Of a DNA stretch of 64,000 nt, positions 46,064 to 55,700 are shown piece after piece. The notes below the pieces were generated by a model. That model was given only the letters and a program-made list of their open reading frames with translations. It did no database searches and was not told the DNA's origin. Location of the stretch: positions 62,001 through 126,000 of the forward strand of contig NZ_FNII01000002.1 in the NCBI RefSeq assembly GCF_900103865.1, given 5' to 3'. Position 1 is the first letter of the stretch; each line of letters begins with the position of its first letter. This stretch comes from Vreelandella arcis. Its GTDB lineage: Bacteria > Pseudomonadota > Gammaproteobacteria > Pseudomonadales > Halomonadaceae. Made by a program: the position numbers and the translations under genes.

Positions 46064-47937
46064 AAGCGCGCTTCCTTAATGAGTCGATTGGTTTGCGGCG
46101 TAAAGCACAGATAAACGCCGGCACCGCCATTTGGTCGGTTATTAAAAGTCAATGTGCCGTTAATATGGCTTGCCCGATCACGCATGATAATCAGCCCGAA
46201 GTGCATGGGTGGCGACGCTGATGTTTTGAGCCCAATACCGTCATCCTCGATCGCCAGATGTAGTTCGGCCTGTTGAAAGCTTAGGCTAACGCCCGCCCAT
46301 TGGGCATTGGCGTGTTTTAGCGTATTGGTCAGCGCTTCGCGGGTGATTTGCAGGATATGCACGTCTTCATTGGCGCTGAGTAAGTGCGGGGGGACGGCGT
46401 AACTAAAGGTGATTGGGAAGCCCAGCCGCTCGCTGAATTCATCGACGGTTTGTTGCAATGCCGCCTGCAACCCTGGTTTGTCCAGCGACAGTCTGAAAGT
46501 GCTCAATAGCTCACGCAGCTGTCGGTAGGCGCTGTTCAAGCCATCGCGCAAATCGCCCATAACGCCGTTTTGCTGCTCAACAGGTACCGCCTTGGCTTGC
46601 ATGCGCTCAAGTCGTGCCACCTGCATTTTAAGATACGAAAGCGATTGAGCCAGTGAATCATGCAGTTCGCGGGCGATAATCGTACGCTCCTTGATCAACG
46701 ACAACTGCTGCTGTTCTTCGATGCGTTGCTGTAGATAAATGGCGGTGGCCAATTGGCCCGATAACGTGTTGAGCAGTTGGCGTGTGGAATCGCTAATGGG
46801 GCTGGAATAGCCAATCGTCAAATAGCCAAGCGTTAAACGCCCCACGGTGATGGGGAGCTCCAGCAACTGCGGGTGGTTATCGATGCGTGATGCAGGGCTT
46901 TGCAGTTTGTCTCGGCTGTCACGCTGCGTGGGTTCCAGGCAGGCAACGCAGTCCAGGTCGCGGCAGTACTGCGGGCGCTCGAGCGAATGGGTGGCAAGTA
47001 TCTCCATGTCACTGTTGTCGTGTAGGTTATGAAGCGACAGGGTAATGGGGCCGATATCCAAGAGCGCTTCGAGCTCCCTTAGCATCGGGGCGGCGCTGGA
47101 ACAAAGGTCGTTACCGCCCCCGTAAAGCACTCGGCTGCCGTCATGAATGATCTGTAGCGCCCGGTTATGGCGCTCTAGCTCCGCCTGTTTGTGTAAAATT
47201 CGTGACTCGAGTTCCTGATAGCTAGTGGCCAGTTCGGCGGCCATCTGGTTGAACGTTTGACCAAGCTGACCCAACTCATCATGCGAATTAACCGACGCGC
47301 GATAAGCAAAATTGCGTTTGCCTATCTCTTGGCTGAGCTGAATCAAATGCCTTAGCGGCATGATCAAATGCGTGCGGAGGTCGTAGAGTGCGACAGCCAG
47401 TAGCAGGCCAATCAACACCAGGCACCAAATCTGCAACTGGGTTAAAAAGCTGATCTTGTCCTGATTATGATCTTCCAGCAGGGTCACAAAATCGTCGATA
47501 GCGTCGATGAAGCCGTCAAGCCCGGTGATCGCTCGCTGAATATCGCGGCTATCGCCCTCTTTCGCACGCTCGATGAGCGGGGTGATGTCCCGCTGCCACT
47601 GCTCGTTTAGCGACGTTAATGTCGCGTCTGCTTGTCCATTTGACGAGAGTCGTGGTCTGTCCGTTAAAGCAGGGCTGGCCAGCCGTTCGGAAAAGCGGGT
47701 GGTGACTCTGTTAATCGCGTCTATTCGTTCGTCAGAATTTGTCGGTGCCTGCTGAAGCGCTTGACTAATTTGCGCGCTGTATAGCCGCAGCGAGCCTGCC
47801 ACGTTAATTGCTTCCGCGTCGCCTTGGCTGCGATGGGCGATAAAAATAGTCGCGCTAATGCTGGCAATGGCCATACTGCCGATAATCAGCAACAACGCCA
47901 CGATTCTGACGACGAGTGAATGGTGTAAGGGTCTCAT
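46060..47937 (-). CDS. narX: Nitrate/nitrite sensor histidine kinase NarX
   Basis: The 625-residue inner-membrane kinase has two membrane helices (about 10-34 and 162-182) flanking a periplasmic domain that begins with the nitrate-binding P-box (NVAGSLRLYSAQIS, from residue 45). HAMP (about 183-235), a cysteine-containing central domain (YCRDLDCVACLE), the HisKA_3 phosphoacceptor His (ARELHDSLAQSL) and a HATPase domain (EDDGIG, NGGAGV) follow. The ATG at 47937 has GGGAG upstream and is preferred over an upstream in-frame codon. It is cotranscribed with narL. Confidence 0.92.
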   Translation of the reverse strand: MRPLHHSLVVRIVALLLIIGSMAIASISATIFIAHRSQGDAEAINVAGSLRLYSAQISQALQQAPTNSDERIDAINRVTTRFSERLASPALTDRPRLSSNGQADATLTSLNEQWQRDITPLIERAKEGDSRDIQRAITGLDGFIDAIDDFVTLLEDHNQDKISFLTQLQIWCLVLIGLLLAVALYDLRTHLIMPLRHLIQLSQEIGKRNFAYRASVNSHDELGQLGQTFNQMAAELATSYQELESRILHKQAELERHNRALQIIHDGSRVLYGGGNDLCSSAAPMLRELEALLDIGPITLSLHNLHDNSDMEILATHSLERPQYCRDLDCVACLEPTQRDSRDKLQSPASRIDNHPQLLELPITVGRLTLGYLTIGYSSPISDSTRQLLNTLSGQLATAIYLQQRIEEQQQLSLIKERTIIARELHDSLAQSLSYLKMQVARLERMQAKAVPVEQQNGVMGDLRDGLNSAYRQLRELLSTFRLSLDKPGLQAALQQTVDEFSERLGFPITFSYAVPPHLLSANEDVHILQITREALTNTLKHANAQWAGVSLSFQQAELHLAIEDDGIGLKTSASPPMHFGLIIMRDRASHINGTLTFNNRPNGGAGVYLCFTPQTNRLIKEARL

Positions 47938-48064
47938 GTCACTCCCGGTGCGCAGAGAAGGCAACAAGGGTGCGGTGGCAAGCCGTGCCCAATTCAACTA
48001 ATGAAGTAAGTGTATTACTTCTTATGGGGGATAAGAAGGGTATTTGGGATTGAGTGTCTTTGAC

Positions 48065-48439
48065 TTATTGGCGGCCGTAGGCGTTGGGCCGGGTCACAAT
48101 AAAACTGGCAACGCCGATAAAAAACACCGCCATCCCGGCAAGCAACAAGTGACTAGCGCCACTGGCCCATAGCGTCAGCCAACTGGTGGCCAGCAATAGG
48201 AGTCCTATAATTTTGGCGCGTTTAGGGATCGCCCGCTGCTCGTGCCACGCGTGAAGGTATGAACTCAAACGAGGATGTTGATCCAACCATTGCGCCAAAC
48301 GAGGGGAGCCTTGGGTGGCGGCCCATAGCGCGAGTAGCAAAAATGGAGTCGTGGGCAGCAATGGCAGCACAATGCCCGCCACGCCCAAGCCAATACATAG
48401 GTAAGCAAGTGCGCACCAGGCTAACTGTGTCAGTCGCAT
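48065..48439 (-). CDS. YbaN-like inner-membrane protein (DUF454)
   Basis: The 124-residue protein has about three to four membrane helices and the DUF454 signature GLGVAGIVLPLLPTTPFLLLA followed by HPRLSSYLHAW. The molecular role of YbaN proteins is unknown. It is the last gene of a run nnrS, sirB2-like, ybaN-like on the minus strand, 29 bp after its neighbour; the association with nitrogen-oxide genes suggests co-regulation. Confidence 0.8.
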   Translation of the reverse strand: MRLTQLAWCALAYLCIGLGVAGIVLPLLPTTPFLLLALWAATQGSPRLAQWLDQHPRLSSYLHAWHEQRAIPKRAKIIGLLLLATSWLTLWASGASHLLLAGMAVFFIGVASFIVTRPNAYGRQ

Positions 48440-48468
48440 CGGGTCTCCATTTCGTTATGGTCCACGTG

Positions 48469-48864
48469 TTAGCCAAGCCCCGCAAGCCATGATAGCGGCG
48501 AGCGCTGTAGAGCGGCTCCCAGCATATAGACAAATACGCTAACTGCGGCCAGTGCGGCCCAAGCACGAATCGCGGGCGTTTTGCCGCGCTTGATGGCGAC
48601 CGTGCCCAGCAGGATATAAATCACCAGTGCGGTAATTTTAGCGCTTAGCCAGGGTGGAAGTGGCCAGAAGTTGAGTATAACCGCCAGCGATACACCGAGA
48701 GCCAGCAGCGCCGTATCAATAATGTGCGGTACTACCTTCACCCAGCGTGCCTGGAGAATGGGAGCGTCCTTCACCGACCAGCAGGCACGCAGGATAAAAA
48801 AAGCCAAACTCGCATAGGCCGCGGTGATATGTAGGTGCTTTAGCAAGAAATAGTGTTCCGCCAC
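48469..48864 (-). CDS. SirB2-family membrane protein
   Basis: The 131-residue protein starts at a GTG (48864) four bases past a GGGAGAG site; the frame extends further upstream but without signal. It has four predicted helices with the SirB2-type HLHITAAYASLAFFILR start and HIIDTALLALGVSLA. SirB2 members are poorly understood. It sits 46 bp after nnrS and 29 bp before the DUF454 gene. Confidence 0.78.
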   Translation of the reverse strand: MAEHYFLLKHLHITAAYASLAFFILRACWSVKDAPILQARWVKVVPHIIDTALLALGVSLAVILNFWPLPPWLSAKITALVIYILLGTVAIKRGKTPAIRAWAALAAVSVFVYMLGAALQRSPLSWLAGLG

Positions 48865-48910
48865 GTTGCTCTCCCTGCAGGTGTAGACGAGCGCAAGAGT
48901 CGTTTTGCTG

Positions 48911-50104
48911 TTAACCGCTTTTGCCGTCAACACGCGCGCTAAATAGCGGTACTGTGTAATGCAGTAAAAAAATCAAATAGCTAATGCACCAAGCAATAAT
49001 CACGGCGCTATACACCCAATGGCTTGACTGCTGAAATACGGTCAACCAGACCGAGCGCAGCAGCCCTGCCAATAGAAGTACGGCCAACGCCAGGCCAATA
49101 CCCGGTAGCGTACGTATGGCTCGACCGGTATGGCCCAGCGATACTCGGGCCATCATGGCGAGCATCATTGTTCCCATGCCGCCAATCGCCAGAGCGTGTA
49201 AGGCGGTTTCGATGCGCTGGCCGCTGAAAAGCTGCCATGCCCAGAGCAAAAGCCCAAGGGGAATAAAGGCATAGCTTAAATGCAATCCCCATAAAAGTGG
49301 TTCTCGCCAACCCAACCAGCCTTTCCATCGAGTTAATCGCCAGGCGTTACTTAAAGCGGCGATGCCCATTAATGCGGCCATTAACAGGCTGGCGCGCAGA
49401 TCGCTCAGCGTTATTGTCAGTTGGAGCAGGACGATGGCTGCCATGCTGCCAAGGCTCAGCGCCTCCAGCGGCGGGTAGGGCGCCGGTTGGGTAATAGCCA
49501 ATTTACGCGAGGTAAAAAACGCAATAACGCGCCCGCCCAATAGCACCATCAGCAGGGTAATGACCAATACGGCCAGGTGGCTCGCATCGCGAATCAATAG
49601 GGCATCCCCGCTCATCACCCCGACGTGCATGGCGGCATTAGCGATGCCCAATAGCAAAAGCACGGGTACAAACAAGAGATTCCGCCATAAGCGTACTGCC
49701 ACAACGCTGCGCGCCATGGCGACCGCCACCAGTGGCAGAAAGCTGACATCCACCACTAGCAATAGCCAACCGGGCAAGGAGGCCGCGTAGGCAAACAATA
49801 GTCGAGCGACAAGCCAGAGCGCCACTAACCCCAATAGCGGCCAGCCCGACACGCTGGGCCGCCCCGTCCAGTTTTGCACCGCTGTGAGCAAAAAACCGGT
49901 GATAATAGCGCTACCGAACCCAAACAGCATTTCATGCTGATGCCACCACAGCATGCCGCCATAAGGGGAAAGCCATACGTTGCCGTGCCAAAACGCCAGC
50001 CATACCAGCATGGCAAGCAGGCTAAACAGCGCGCCGAGATAAAAGAAGGGACGAAAGGCCAAGCGCAGCAGCGGTAGGCCATCAGCAAGTGAGCGCGGAA
50101 TCAT
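48911..50104 (-). CDS. nnrS: NnrS family heme-copper membrane protein
   Basis: The 397-residue protein has about 12 membrane helices and the NnrS hallmarks: RLAFRPFFYLGALFS at the start, WHQHEMLFGFGSAIITGFLLTAVQNWTG and HALAIGGMGTMMLAMMARVSLGHTGR. NnrS proteins carry heme and copper and are linked to protection from nitric oxide and nitrosative stress in denitrifiers. It is divergent from narGHJI, so both probably share FNR/NarL-type control through the 266-bp intergenic region. Confidence 0.92.
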   Translation of the reverse strand: MIPRSLADGLPLLRLAFRPFFYLGALFSLLAMLVWLAFWHGNVWLSPYGGMLWWHQHEMLFGFGSAIITGFLLTAVQNWTGRPSVSGWPLLGLVALWLVARLLFAYAASLPGWLLLVVDVSFLPLVAVAMARSVVAVRLWRNLLFVPVLLLLGIANAAMHVGVMSGDALLIRDASHLAVLVITLLMVLLGGRVIAFFTSRKLAITQPAPYPPLEALSLGSMAAIVLLQLTITLSDLRASLLMAALMGIAALSNAWRLTRWKGWLGWREPLLWGLHLSYAFIPLGLLLWAWQLFSGQRIETALHALAIGGMGTMMLAMMARVSLGHTGRAIRTLPGIGLALAVLLLAGLLRSVWLTVFQQSSHWVYSAVIIAWCISYLIFLLHYTVPLFSARVDGKSG

Positions 50105-50177
50105 AGGCGAGCCTGTTAGTGCAAAACCTGAGTTTATTAGTGGGCTTTATTATCGTGCTTGATGCCCTCTACCATCG

Positions 50178-50191
50178 ATGACTTAGGTCAA
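50178..50191. promoter_or_regulatory. FNR/ANR-like site between nnrS and narG
   Basis: ATGAC-TTAG-GTCAA resembles the FNR consensus TTGAT-N4-ATCAA in a 5-4-5 layout, with mostly symmetric substitutions. A weak -10 (TCTATC, 50214-50219) is centred 32 bp downstream, the spacing of a class II FNR promoter. Function is inferred. Confidence 0.45.
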
Positions 50192-50247
50192 TCTCAGCAA
50201 GCGTTTTCCGGCCTCTATCCCCAGTGGATTTGGTCTTCTATCACCTA

Positions 50248-50275
50248 AGAGGTAGGGGCGGGGTATATGGAGGTA
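50248..50275. promoter_or_regulatory. NarL-type heptamers in the narG promoter region
   Basis: AGAGGTA (50248-50254) matches the inverted NarL heptamer exactly, and GGAGGTA (50269-50275) matches at six of seven positions; they are in the same orientation, 21 bp apart. They lie downstream of the FNR-like site, so their relation to the true transcription start is unclear. Confidence 0.4.
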
Positions 50276-50370
50276 AGCGGGCAGAAATCACCTTTTTAAT
50301 CACTCACAATCGGTCCCAAGACGTCTGCTATCAGGCGATTGCTTTCCTTTGAGAAGCCTGGAGATCGACC

Positions 50371-53300
50371 ATGAGTCATTTCATTGACCGGCTAAATTTT
50401 TTCCGCAAAGCCCGCGAGCCTTTTGCGAGTGACCACGGTGAAGTTCGCCAAGAAGACCGCCAGTGGGAAGATAGTTACCGCCGCCGCTGGCAGCACGACA
50501 AAGTCGTGCGCTCTACCCACGGCGTCAACTGCACCGGCTCGTGCAGCTGGAAAATCTACGTCAAAAATGGCCTGGTGACCTGGGAGACTCAGCAGACCGA
50601 CTACCCACGCACGCGGCCCGACCTTCCCAATCATGAACCGCGGGGCTGCCCTCGGGGCGCCAGCTACTCCTGGTACATGTATAGTGCCAACCGCTTAAAG
50701 TACCCGTTGATCCGCAAAGCCCTGTTGAGCCTGTGGCGCGAAGCGCTAGCCGAAAAAACGGACCCGGTGGATGCCTGGGAATACCTCGTTAGCGACCCAG
50801 CGAAAACCCAGCAGTATAAGCGTGCCCGGGGCATGGGCGGGTTTGTGCGCGCTGAGTGGGACGAACTCAACCAACTGATCGCCGCCTCCAACGTTTACAC
50901 CGCCAAGCAATATGGGCCGGATCGCATCCTCGGGTTTTCGCCGATCCCGGCGATGTCGATGGTCAGCTACGCCGCCGGCAGTCGCTATTTGTCATTGATC
51001 GGCGGCGTATGTATGAGCTTTTACGACTGGTATTGCGATTTGCCCCCCGCCTCGCCGATGACCTGGGGCGAGCAGACCGACGTGCCCGAGTCCGCCGACT
51101 GGTACAACTCAGGCTATATCATCGCCTGGGGCTCCAACGTGCCCCAGACCCGCACGCCGGATGCCCACTTCTTTACCGAGGTGCGTTACAAGGGCACCAA
51201 GACGGTCTCGATCACGCCGGATTACGCCGAGGTCTCCAAGCTCACCGACGAATGGATGAGCGCCAAGCAGGGCACCGACGCTGCGCTTGCCATGGCAATG
51301 GGGCACGTGATTCTCAAGGAATTCCACCTCAACAACCCAAGCGTCTACTTCACCGATTACGTGCGTCGCTACACCGATATGCCGTGCCTGGTCGAGTTGG
51401 AAACCCGCGAGGACGGCACCCTAGTGCCAGGGCGTCAATTACGCGCGTCCGATTTCGCTGACAATCTAGGCCAGCACAACAATCCCGAGTGGAAAACGCT
51501 GGCCTGGGACGACGCCCGCGATCAGCTTGTGGTGCCGCGGGGCTCGATTGGGTTTCGCTGGGGTGAAGACGAGGCCAATCAGGGCAAGTGGAATCTTGAG
51601 CCACGGGATGCCGAGGGCGGCGAGATCAAGCCGCTGTTGACCTTTGTGGGTCATCACGACGACGTCGCGCGGGTGGCGTTTCCCTACTTTGGCGGCATCG
51701 AACACGAGCACTTCAATCACGTTGCAGGCGAGAGCGGCGACCGTCTGTATCACTGCCTGCCCGTCAAGCGGCTGACCAAAGCCGATGGCAGCAGCGTAAT
51801 GGCGGTGACGGTTTTCGACCTGATGTGCGCCAATTACGGCATCGACCGTGGCCTGGGCAACGAGGGCGAAGACGACGGCGCGACGGCTTACGATCAGATT
51901 AAGCCCTATACCCCCGCCTGGCAGGAAAAGATCACCGGCGTACCCGCCGAGCAGGCGACCCGGATCGCCCGGGAATTCGCCGATAACGCAGACAAAACTC
52001 AAGGTCGATCCATGATCATCGTCGGTGCCGGGATGAACCACTGGTACCACATGGACATGAACTACCGTGGCCTGATCAACATGCTGATCATGTGTGGCTG
52101 TATCGGCCAGAGCGGTGGCGGCTGGGCGCACTATGTCGGCCAGGAGAAGCTGCGCCCGCAGACCGGCTGGCTGCCGCTCGCCTTTGGCCTTGACTGGACG
52201 CGCCCGCCACGGCATATGAACTCCACCTCGTTCTTCTATAACCACTCGTCGCAGTGGCGCTACGAGAAGCTGGAAATTAAAGAAATTCTCTCGCCGCTCG
52301 CGGATACCTCGCGGCACACCGGCAGCCTGATCGATTACAACGTCCGTGCCGAGCGCATGGGCTGGCTACCCTCGGCACCGCAGCTGGGCACCAACCCGCT
52401 GCGTATTGCGGAAGCGGCAAAAGCCGCGGACATGACCAGTAAAGACTACGTCGTCGATCAGTTGAAGAAAGGCGAGCTTTCCTTTGCCGCCGAAGACCCC
52501 GACAACCCGCAGAACTTCCCGCGCAATATGTTTATCTGGCGCTCCAATCTGCTCGGCAGCTCCGGCAAGGGGCATGAATACATGCTCAAGTACCTGCTGG
52601 GGACGCGCCACGGTATTCAAGGCAAGGATCTGGGCGATTTTGGCGGCCAGAAGCCCGAAGAAGTGAAATGGCACGACGAAGCGCCGGAAGGCAAACTCGA
52701 CCTGCTGGTGACGCTGGACTTCCGCATGTCGACCACCTGCCTGTATTCCGACATCGTGCTGCCCACGGCCACGTGGTACGAAAAAAACGACCTGAATACC
52801 TCGGATATGCATCCGTTTATTCACCCGCTGACGGCGGCCACCGACCCGGCGTGGGAGTCGCGCAGCGACTGGGACATCTACAAGGGCATCGCCAAGGCGT
52901 TTTCAAAAGCCTGCGTCGGTCACCTCGGTGAAGAAACCGATCTGGTCACGCTGCCGCTGCAGCACGACTCACCGGGGGAGCTTTCCCAGGTGGATGTCAA
53001 AGACTGGAAAAAAGGCGAGTGCGACCCGATCCCCGGCAAAACCATGCCTGCCTTGATGGAAGTGCAGCGTAACTACCCGGAGACCTATGAGCGCTTCACG
53101 TCGCTTGGTCCGGCGCTTGAGAAGCTCGGCAACGGCGGTAAAGGCATCAACTGGAATACCGATTCCGAAGTTGAACTGCTCGGCAAGCTGAATAAACGCA
53201 AGCTCGAGGGTTCGGCGAAAGGCCGCCCGTGCATCGAGTCAGCGATCGACGCCGCCGAGACCGTCTTGACGCTCGCCCCGGAAACCAACGGTCAGGTGGC

Positions 53301-54141
53301 GGTGAAAGCCTGGGGTGCGCTTGGCAAGATTACTGGTCTGGATCACACCCATCTGGCAATACCCAAGCAGGAAGAAAAAATCCGCTTCCGGGACATCGTC
53401 GCCCAGCCGCGCAAGATTATCTCCAGCCCAACCTGGTCCGGCCTGGAAGACGAACACGTTTCCTACAACGCTGGCTACACCAACGTCCACGAGCTGATTC
53501 CGTGGCGCACGGTGAGCGGTCGTCAGCAGCTGTATCAGGATCATGCCTGGATGCGTGACTTTGGCGAGAGCCTGCTGGTGTACCGTCCGCCGATCAACAC
53601 CAAGGCAGCCGAGAACTTCCCGCTTCCGGCGGATAACGGCTTCAAGAGCAAGGCGCTCAACTTTTTGACGCCGCACCAGAAGTGGGGGATTCACTCGACC
53701 TATTCCGACAACCAGATGATGCTGACGCTTAATCGTGGCGGCCCGGTGGTGTGGCTCTCTGAGGACGATGCGGCCGACCTGGGTATTGACGACAACGACT
53801 GGCTGGAGGTCTTCAACGCCAACGGCTCGATTGCCGCCCGGGCGGTGGTCAGCCAACGGATCAAGGTCGGCATGGTGATGATGTACCACGCCCAGGAACG
53901 CCAGGTGAACGTCCCCGGCTCCGAGATTACCGGCACCCGTGGGGGGATTCACAACTCCGTTACCCGGGTTTGCCCCAAACCGACGCACATGATCGGCGGT
54001 TATGCCCAGCTCGCTTACAGCTTTAACTACTACGGCACCGTGGGCTCGAACCGCGATGAGTTTGTGCTGGTTCGCAAGATGAAGCACATCGATTGGCTCG
54101 ATGGCGAAGGTAACGATTACGTCCAGGAGGCCGTCAAATGA
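50371..54141 (+). CDS. narG: Respiratory nitrate reductase alpha subunit
   Basis: The 1256-residue molybdenum (bis-MGD) subunit reduces nitrate to nitrite on the cytoplasmic face of the membrane. The FS0 iron-sulfur ligands are His50, Cys54, Cys58 and Cys93, and the Mo-ligand Asp is Asp223 in FYDWYCDLPP, each one position after the E. coli numbers. A vestigial twin-arginine-like segment (YRRRW) sits near the start. Other hallmarks: YNSGYIIAWGSNVPQTRTPD and TPDYAEVSKL. The ATG at 50371 has a weak GGAGAT site upstream. narH overlaps by 4 bp. The intergenic region upstream holds FNR- and NarL-like sites. Confidence 0.97.
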   Translation: MSHFIDRLNFFRKAREPFASDHGEVRQEDRQWEDSYRRRWQHDKVVRSTHGVNCTGSCSWKIYVKNGLVTWETQQTDYPRTRPDLPNHEPRGCPRGASYSWYMYSANRLKYPLIRKALLSLWREALAEKTDPVDAWEYLVSDPAKTQQYKRARGMGGFVRAEWDELNQLIAASNVYTAKQYGPDRILGFSPIPAMSMVSYAAGSRYLSLIGGVCMSFYDWYCDLPPASPMTWGEQTDVPESADWYNSGYIIAWGSNVPQTRTPDAHFFTEVRYKGTKTVSITPDYAEVSKLTDEWMSAKQGTDAALAMAMGHVILKEFHLNNPSVYFTDYVRRYTDMPCLVELETREDGTLVPGRQLRASDFADNLGQHNNPEWKTLAWDDARDQLVVPRGSIGFRWGEDEANQGKWNLEPRDAEGGEIKPLLTFVGHHDDVARVAFPYFGGIEHEHFNHVAGESGDRLYHCLPVKRLTKADGSSVMAVTVFDLMCANYGIDRGLGNEGEDDGATAYDQIKPYTPAWQEKITGVPAEQATRIAREFADNADKTQGRSMIIVGAGMNHWYHMDMNYRGLINMLIMCGCIGQSGGGWAHYVGQEKLRPQTGWLPLAFGLDWTRPPRHMNSTSFFYNHSSQWRYEKLEIKEILSPLADTSRHTGSLIDYNVRAERMGWLPSAPQLGTNPLRIAEAAKAADMTSKDYVVDQLKKGELSFAAEDPDNPQNFPRNMFIWRSNLLGSSGKGHEYMLKYLLGTRHGIQGKDLGDFGGQKPEEVKWHDEAPEGKLDLLVTLDFRMSTTCLYSDIVLPTATWYEKNDLNTSDMHPFIHPLTAATDPAWESRSDWDIYKGIAKAFSKACVGHLGEETDLVTLPLQHDSPGELSQVDVKDWKKGECDPIPGKTMPALMEVQRNYPETYERFTSLGPALEKLGNGGKGINWNTDSEVELLGKLNKRKLEGSAKGRPCIESAIDAAETVLTLAPETNGQVAVKAWGALGKITGLDHTHLAIPKQEEKIRFRDIVAQPRKIISSPTWSGLEDEHVSYNAGYTNVHELIPWRTVSGRQQLYQDHAWMRDFGESLLVYRPPINTKAAENFPLPADNGFKSKALNFLTPHQKWGIHSTYSDNQMMLTLNRGGPVVWLSEDDAADLGIDDNDWLEVFNANGSIAARAVVSQRIKVGMVMMYHAQERQVNVPGSEITGTRGGIHNSVTRVCPKPTHMIGGYAQLAYSFNYYGTVGSNRDEFVLVRKMKHIDWLDGEGNDYVQEAVK

Positions 54142-55700
54142 AAATTCGCTCGCAAGTAGGCATGGTCCTCAACCTCGATAAATGCATCGGCTGCCACACC
54201 TGTTCGGTGACCTGCAAAAACGTCTGGACCAGTCGCGAAGGCGTCGAGTACGCCTGGTTCAACAACGTCGAGACCAAGCCGGGCATTGGCTACCCCAAGG
54301 AATGGGAGAACCAGGCCAAATGGAAAGGCGGCTGGATGCGCCGTAAGGACGGCAAGATCGAGCCGCGTATCGGCGGTAAGTGGCGGGTGTTGGCCAACAT
54401 TTTTGCCAACCCGGATCTCCCGGAAGTGGATGATTACTATGAGCCGTTCACCTTCGACTATCAGCACCTGCACACGGCCAAGCAAAGCGAGCACCAGCCA
54501 GTGGCGCGACCCCGCTCGCTGATTTCCGGCGAGCGGATGAAGAAGATCGAATGGGGGCCGAACTGGGAAGAAATCCTGGGTACCGAGTTTGCCAAGCGTC
54601 GTAAGGATATCAACTTCGAGAAGGTACAGGCCGATATTTACGGCCAGTTTGAAAACACCTTCATGATGTATCTGCCGCGTTTGTGCGAACACTGCTTGAA
54701 CCCGACTTGTGTGGCGAGCTGCCCCAGCGGCGCGATCTACAAGCGCGAAGAAGACGGTATCGTGCTGATCGATCAGGACAAGTGTCGCGGCTGGCGGATG
54801 TGTATCTCCGGCTGCCCCTACAAGAAAATCTACTACAACTGGAAAAGCGGCAAATCCGAAAAATGTATTTTCTGCTATCCGCGTATCGAATCGGGCCAGC
54901 CAACGGTTTGCTCGGAAACCTGCGTGGGCCGGATCCGCTATCTCGGCGTGCTGCTCTACGACGCCGACCGTATCGAGGAGGTGGCAAGCGCGCCCAGCGA
55001 GCAGGATCTTTACCATCGCCAGCGTGAGATCTTCCTCGACCCCAACGACCCCGAAGTGATCGCCCAGGCAAAACAGGACGGCATCACCGATAACGTCATC
55101 CAAGCCGCACAGGAATCGCCGGTGTATAAACTGGCGATGGACTGGGGGCTGGCGCTGCCGCTACACCCGGAATACCGCACGCTGCCGATGGTCTGGTACG
55201 TACCGCCGCTGTCGCCGATTCAGTCCGCCGCGGAAGACGGCAAGGTCGAGTTCGACGGTGTGATGCCAAAGATCGAATCGCTGCGCATTCCGGTGAAGTA
55301 CCTGGCGAATATGCTCACCGCCGGTGAAGAAGCACCCGTGGTGCTGGCGCTCAAGCGCCTGATGGCCATGCGCCTTTATATGCGCGGCAAACACGTTGAT
55401 GGCAAACCCAACACCGACGTGCTCGACGAGGTGGATCTGACAGAAGCCCAAGTAGAAGAGATGTACCGCTATCTTGCCATTGCCGATTATGAAGACCGCT
55501 TCGTGATTCCCACCAGCCACCGTGAAATGGCCACCGATGCGTTTCCCGAGCGCGGCGGTTGCGGCTTGAGCTTTGGCGATGGCTGCCATGGCGAGAGCAA
55601 AGCCAGCCTGTTCAACGGACGCTCCAACACTGAAACCCTGGTCAAACCGGTTGAAACCTTTGATCCCAACGCTCACGCCGAGGAGGCCCGTCATGGGTAA
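54138..55700 (+). CDS. narH: Respiratory nitrate reductase beta subunit
   Basis: The 520-residue iron-sulfur subunit passes electrons from NarI to NarG. Four cysteine groups are visible: CIGCHTCSVTC, CEHCLNPTCVASCP, CRGWRMCISGCP and CIFCYPRIESGQPTVCSETC. The Trp in the third group gives the [3Fe-4S] centre known from E. coli NarH. Start ATG at 54138 overlaps the narG stop (ATGA), and a GGAGG at the narG end serves as ribosome binding site. The end overlaps the narJ start by 8 bp. Confidence 0.97.
   Translation: MKIRSQVGMVLNLDKCIGCHTCSVTCKNVWTSREGVEYAWFNNVETKPGIGYPKEWENQAKWKGGWMRRKDGKIEPRIGGKWRVLANIFANPDLPEVDDYYEPFTFDYQHLHTAKQSEHQPVARPRSLISGERMKKIEWGPNWEEILGTEFAKRRKDINFEKVQADIYGQFENTFMMYLPRLCEHCLNPTCVASCPSGAIYKREEDGIVLIDQDKCRGWRMCISGCPYKKIYYNWKSGKSEKCIFCYPRIESGQPTVCSETCVGRIRYLGVLLYDADRIEEVASAPSEQDLYHRQREIFLDPNDPEVIAQAKQDGITDNVIQAAQESPVYKLAMDWGLALPLHPEYRTLPMVWYVPPLSPIQSAAEDGKVEFDGVMPKIESLRIPVKYLANMLTAGEEAPVVLALKRLMAMRLYMRGKHVDGKPNTDVLDEVDLTEAQVEEMYRYLAIADYEDRFVIPTSHREMATDAFPERGGCGLSFGDGCHGESKASLFNGRSNTETLVKPVETFDPNAHAEEARHG

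Noticed and set aside
51466..54087. Long minus-strand open frames inside narG (51466-52317 and 53239-54087)
   Set aside because: They are antisense to a clearly conserved narG with full catalytic motifs; their products are low-complexity and rich in His/Gly/Val typical of shadow frames in GC-rich DNA.
54117..55103. A 328-codon minus-strand frame inside narH
   Set aside because: It is antisense to narH, has no recognisable domain and no ribosome binding site.
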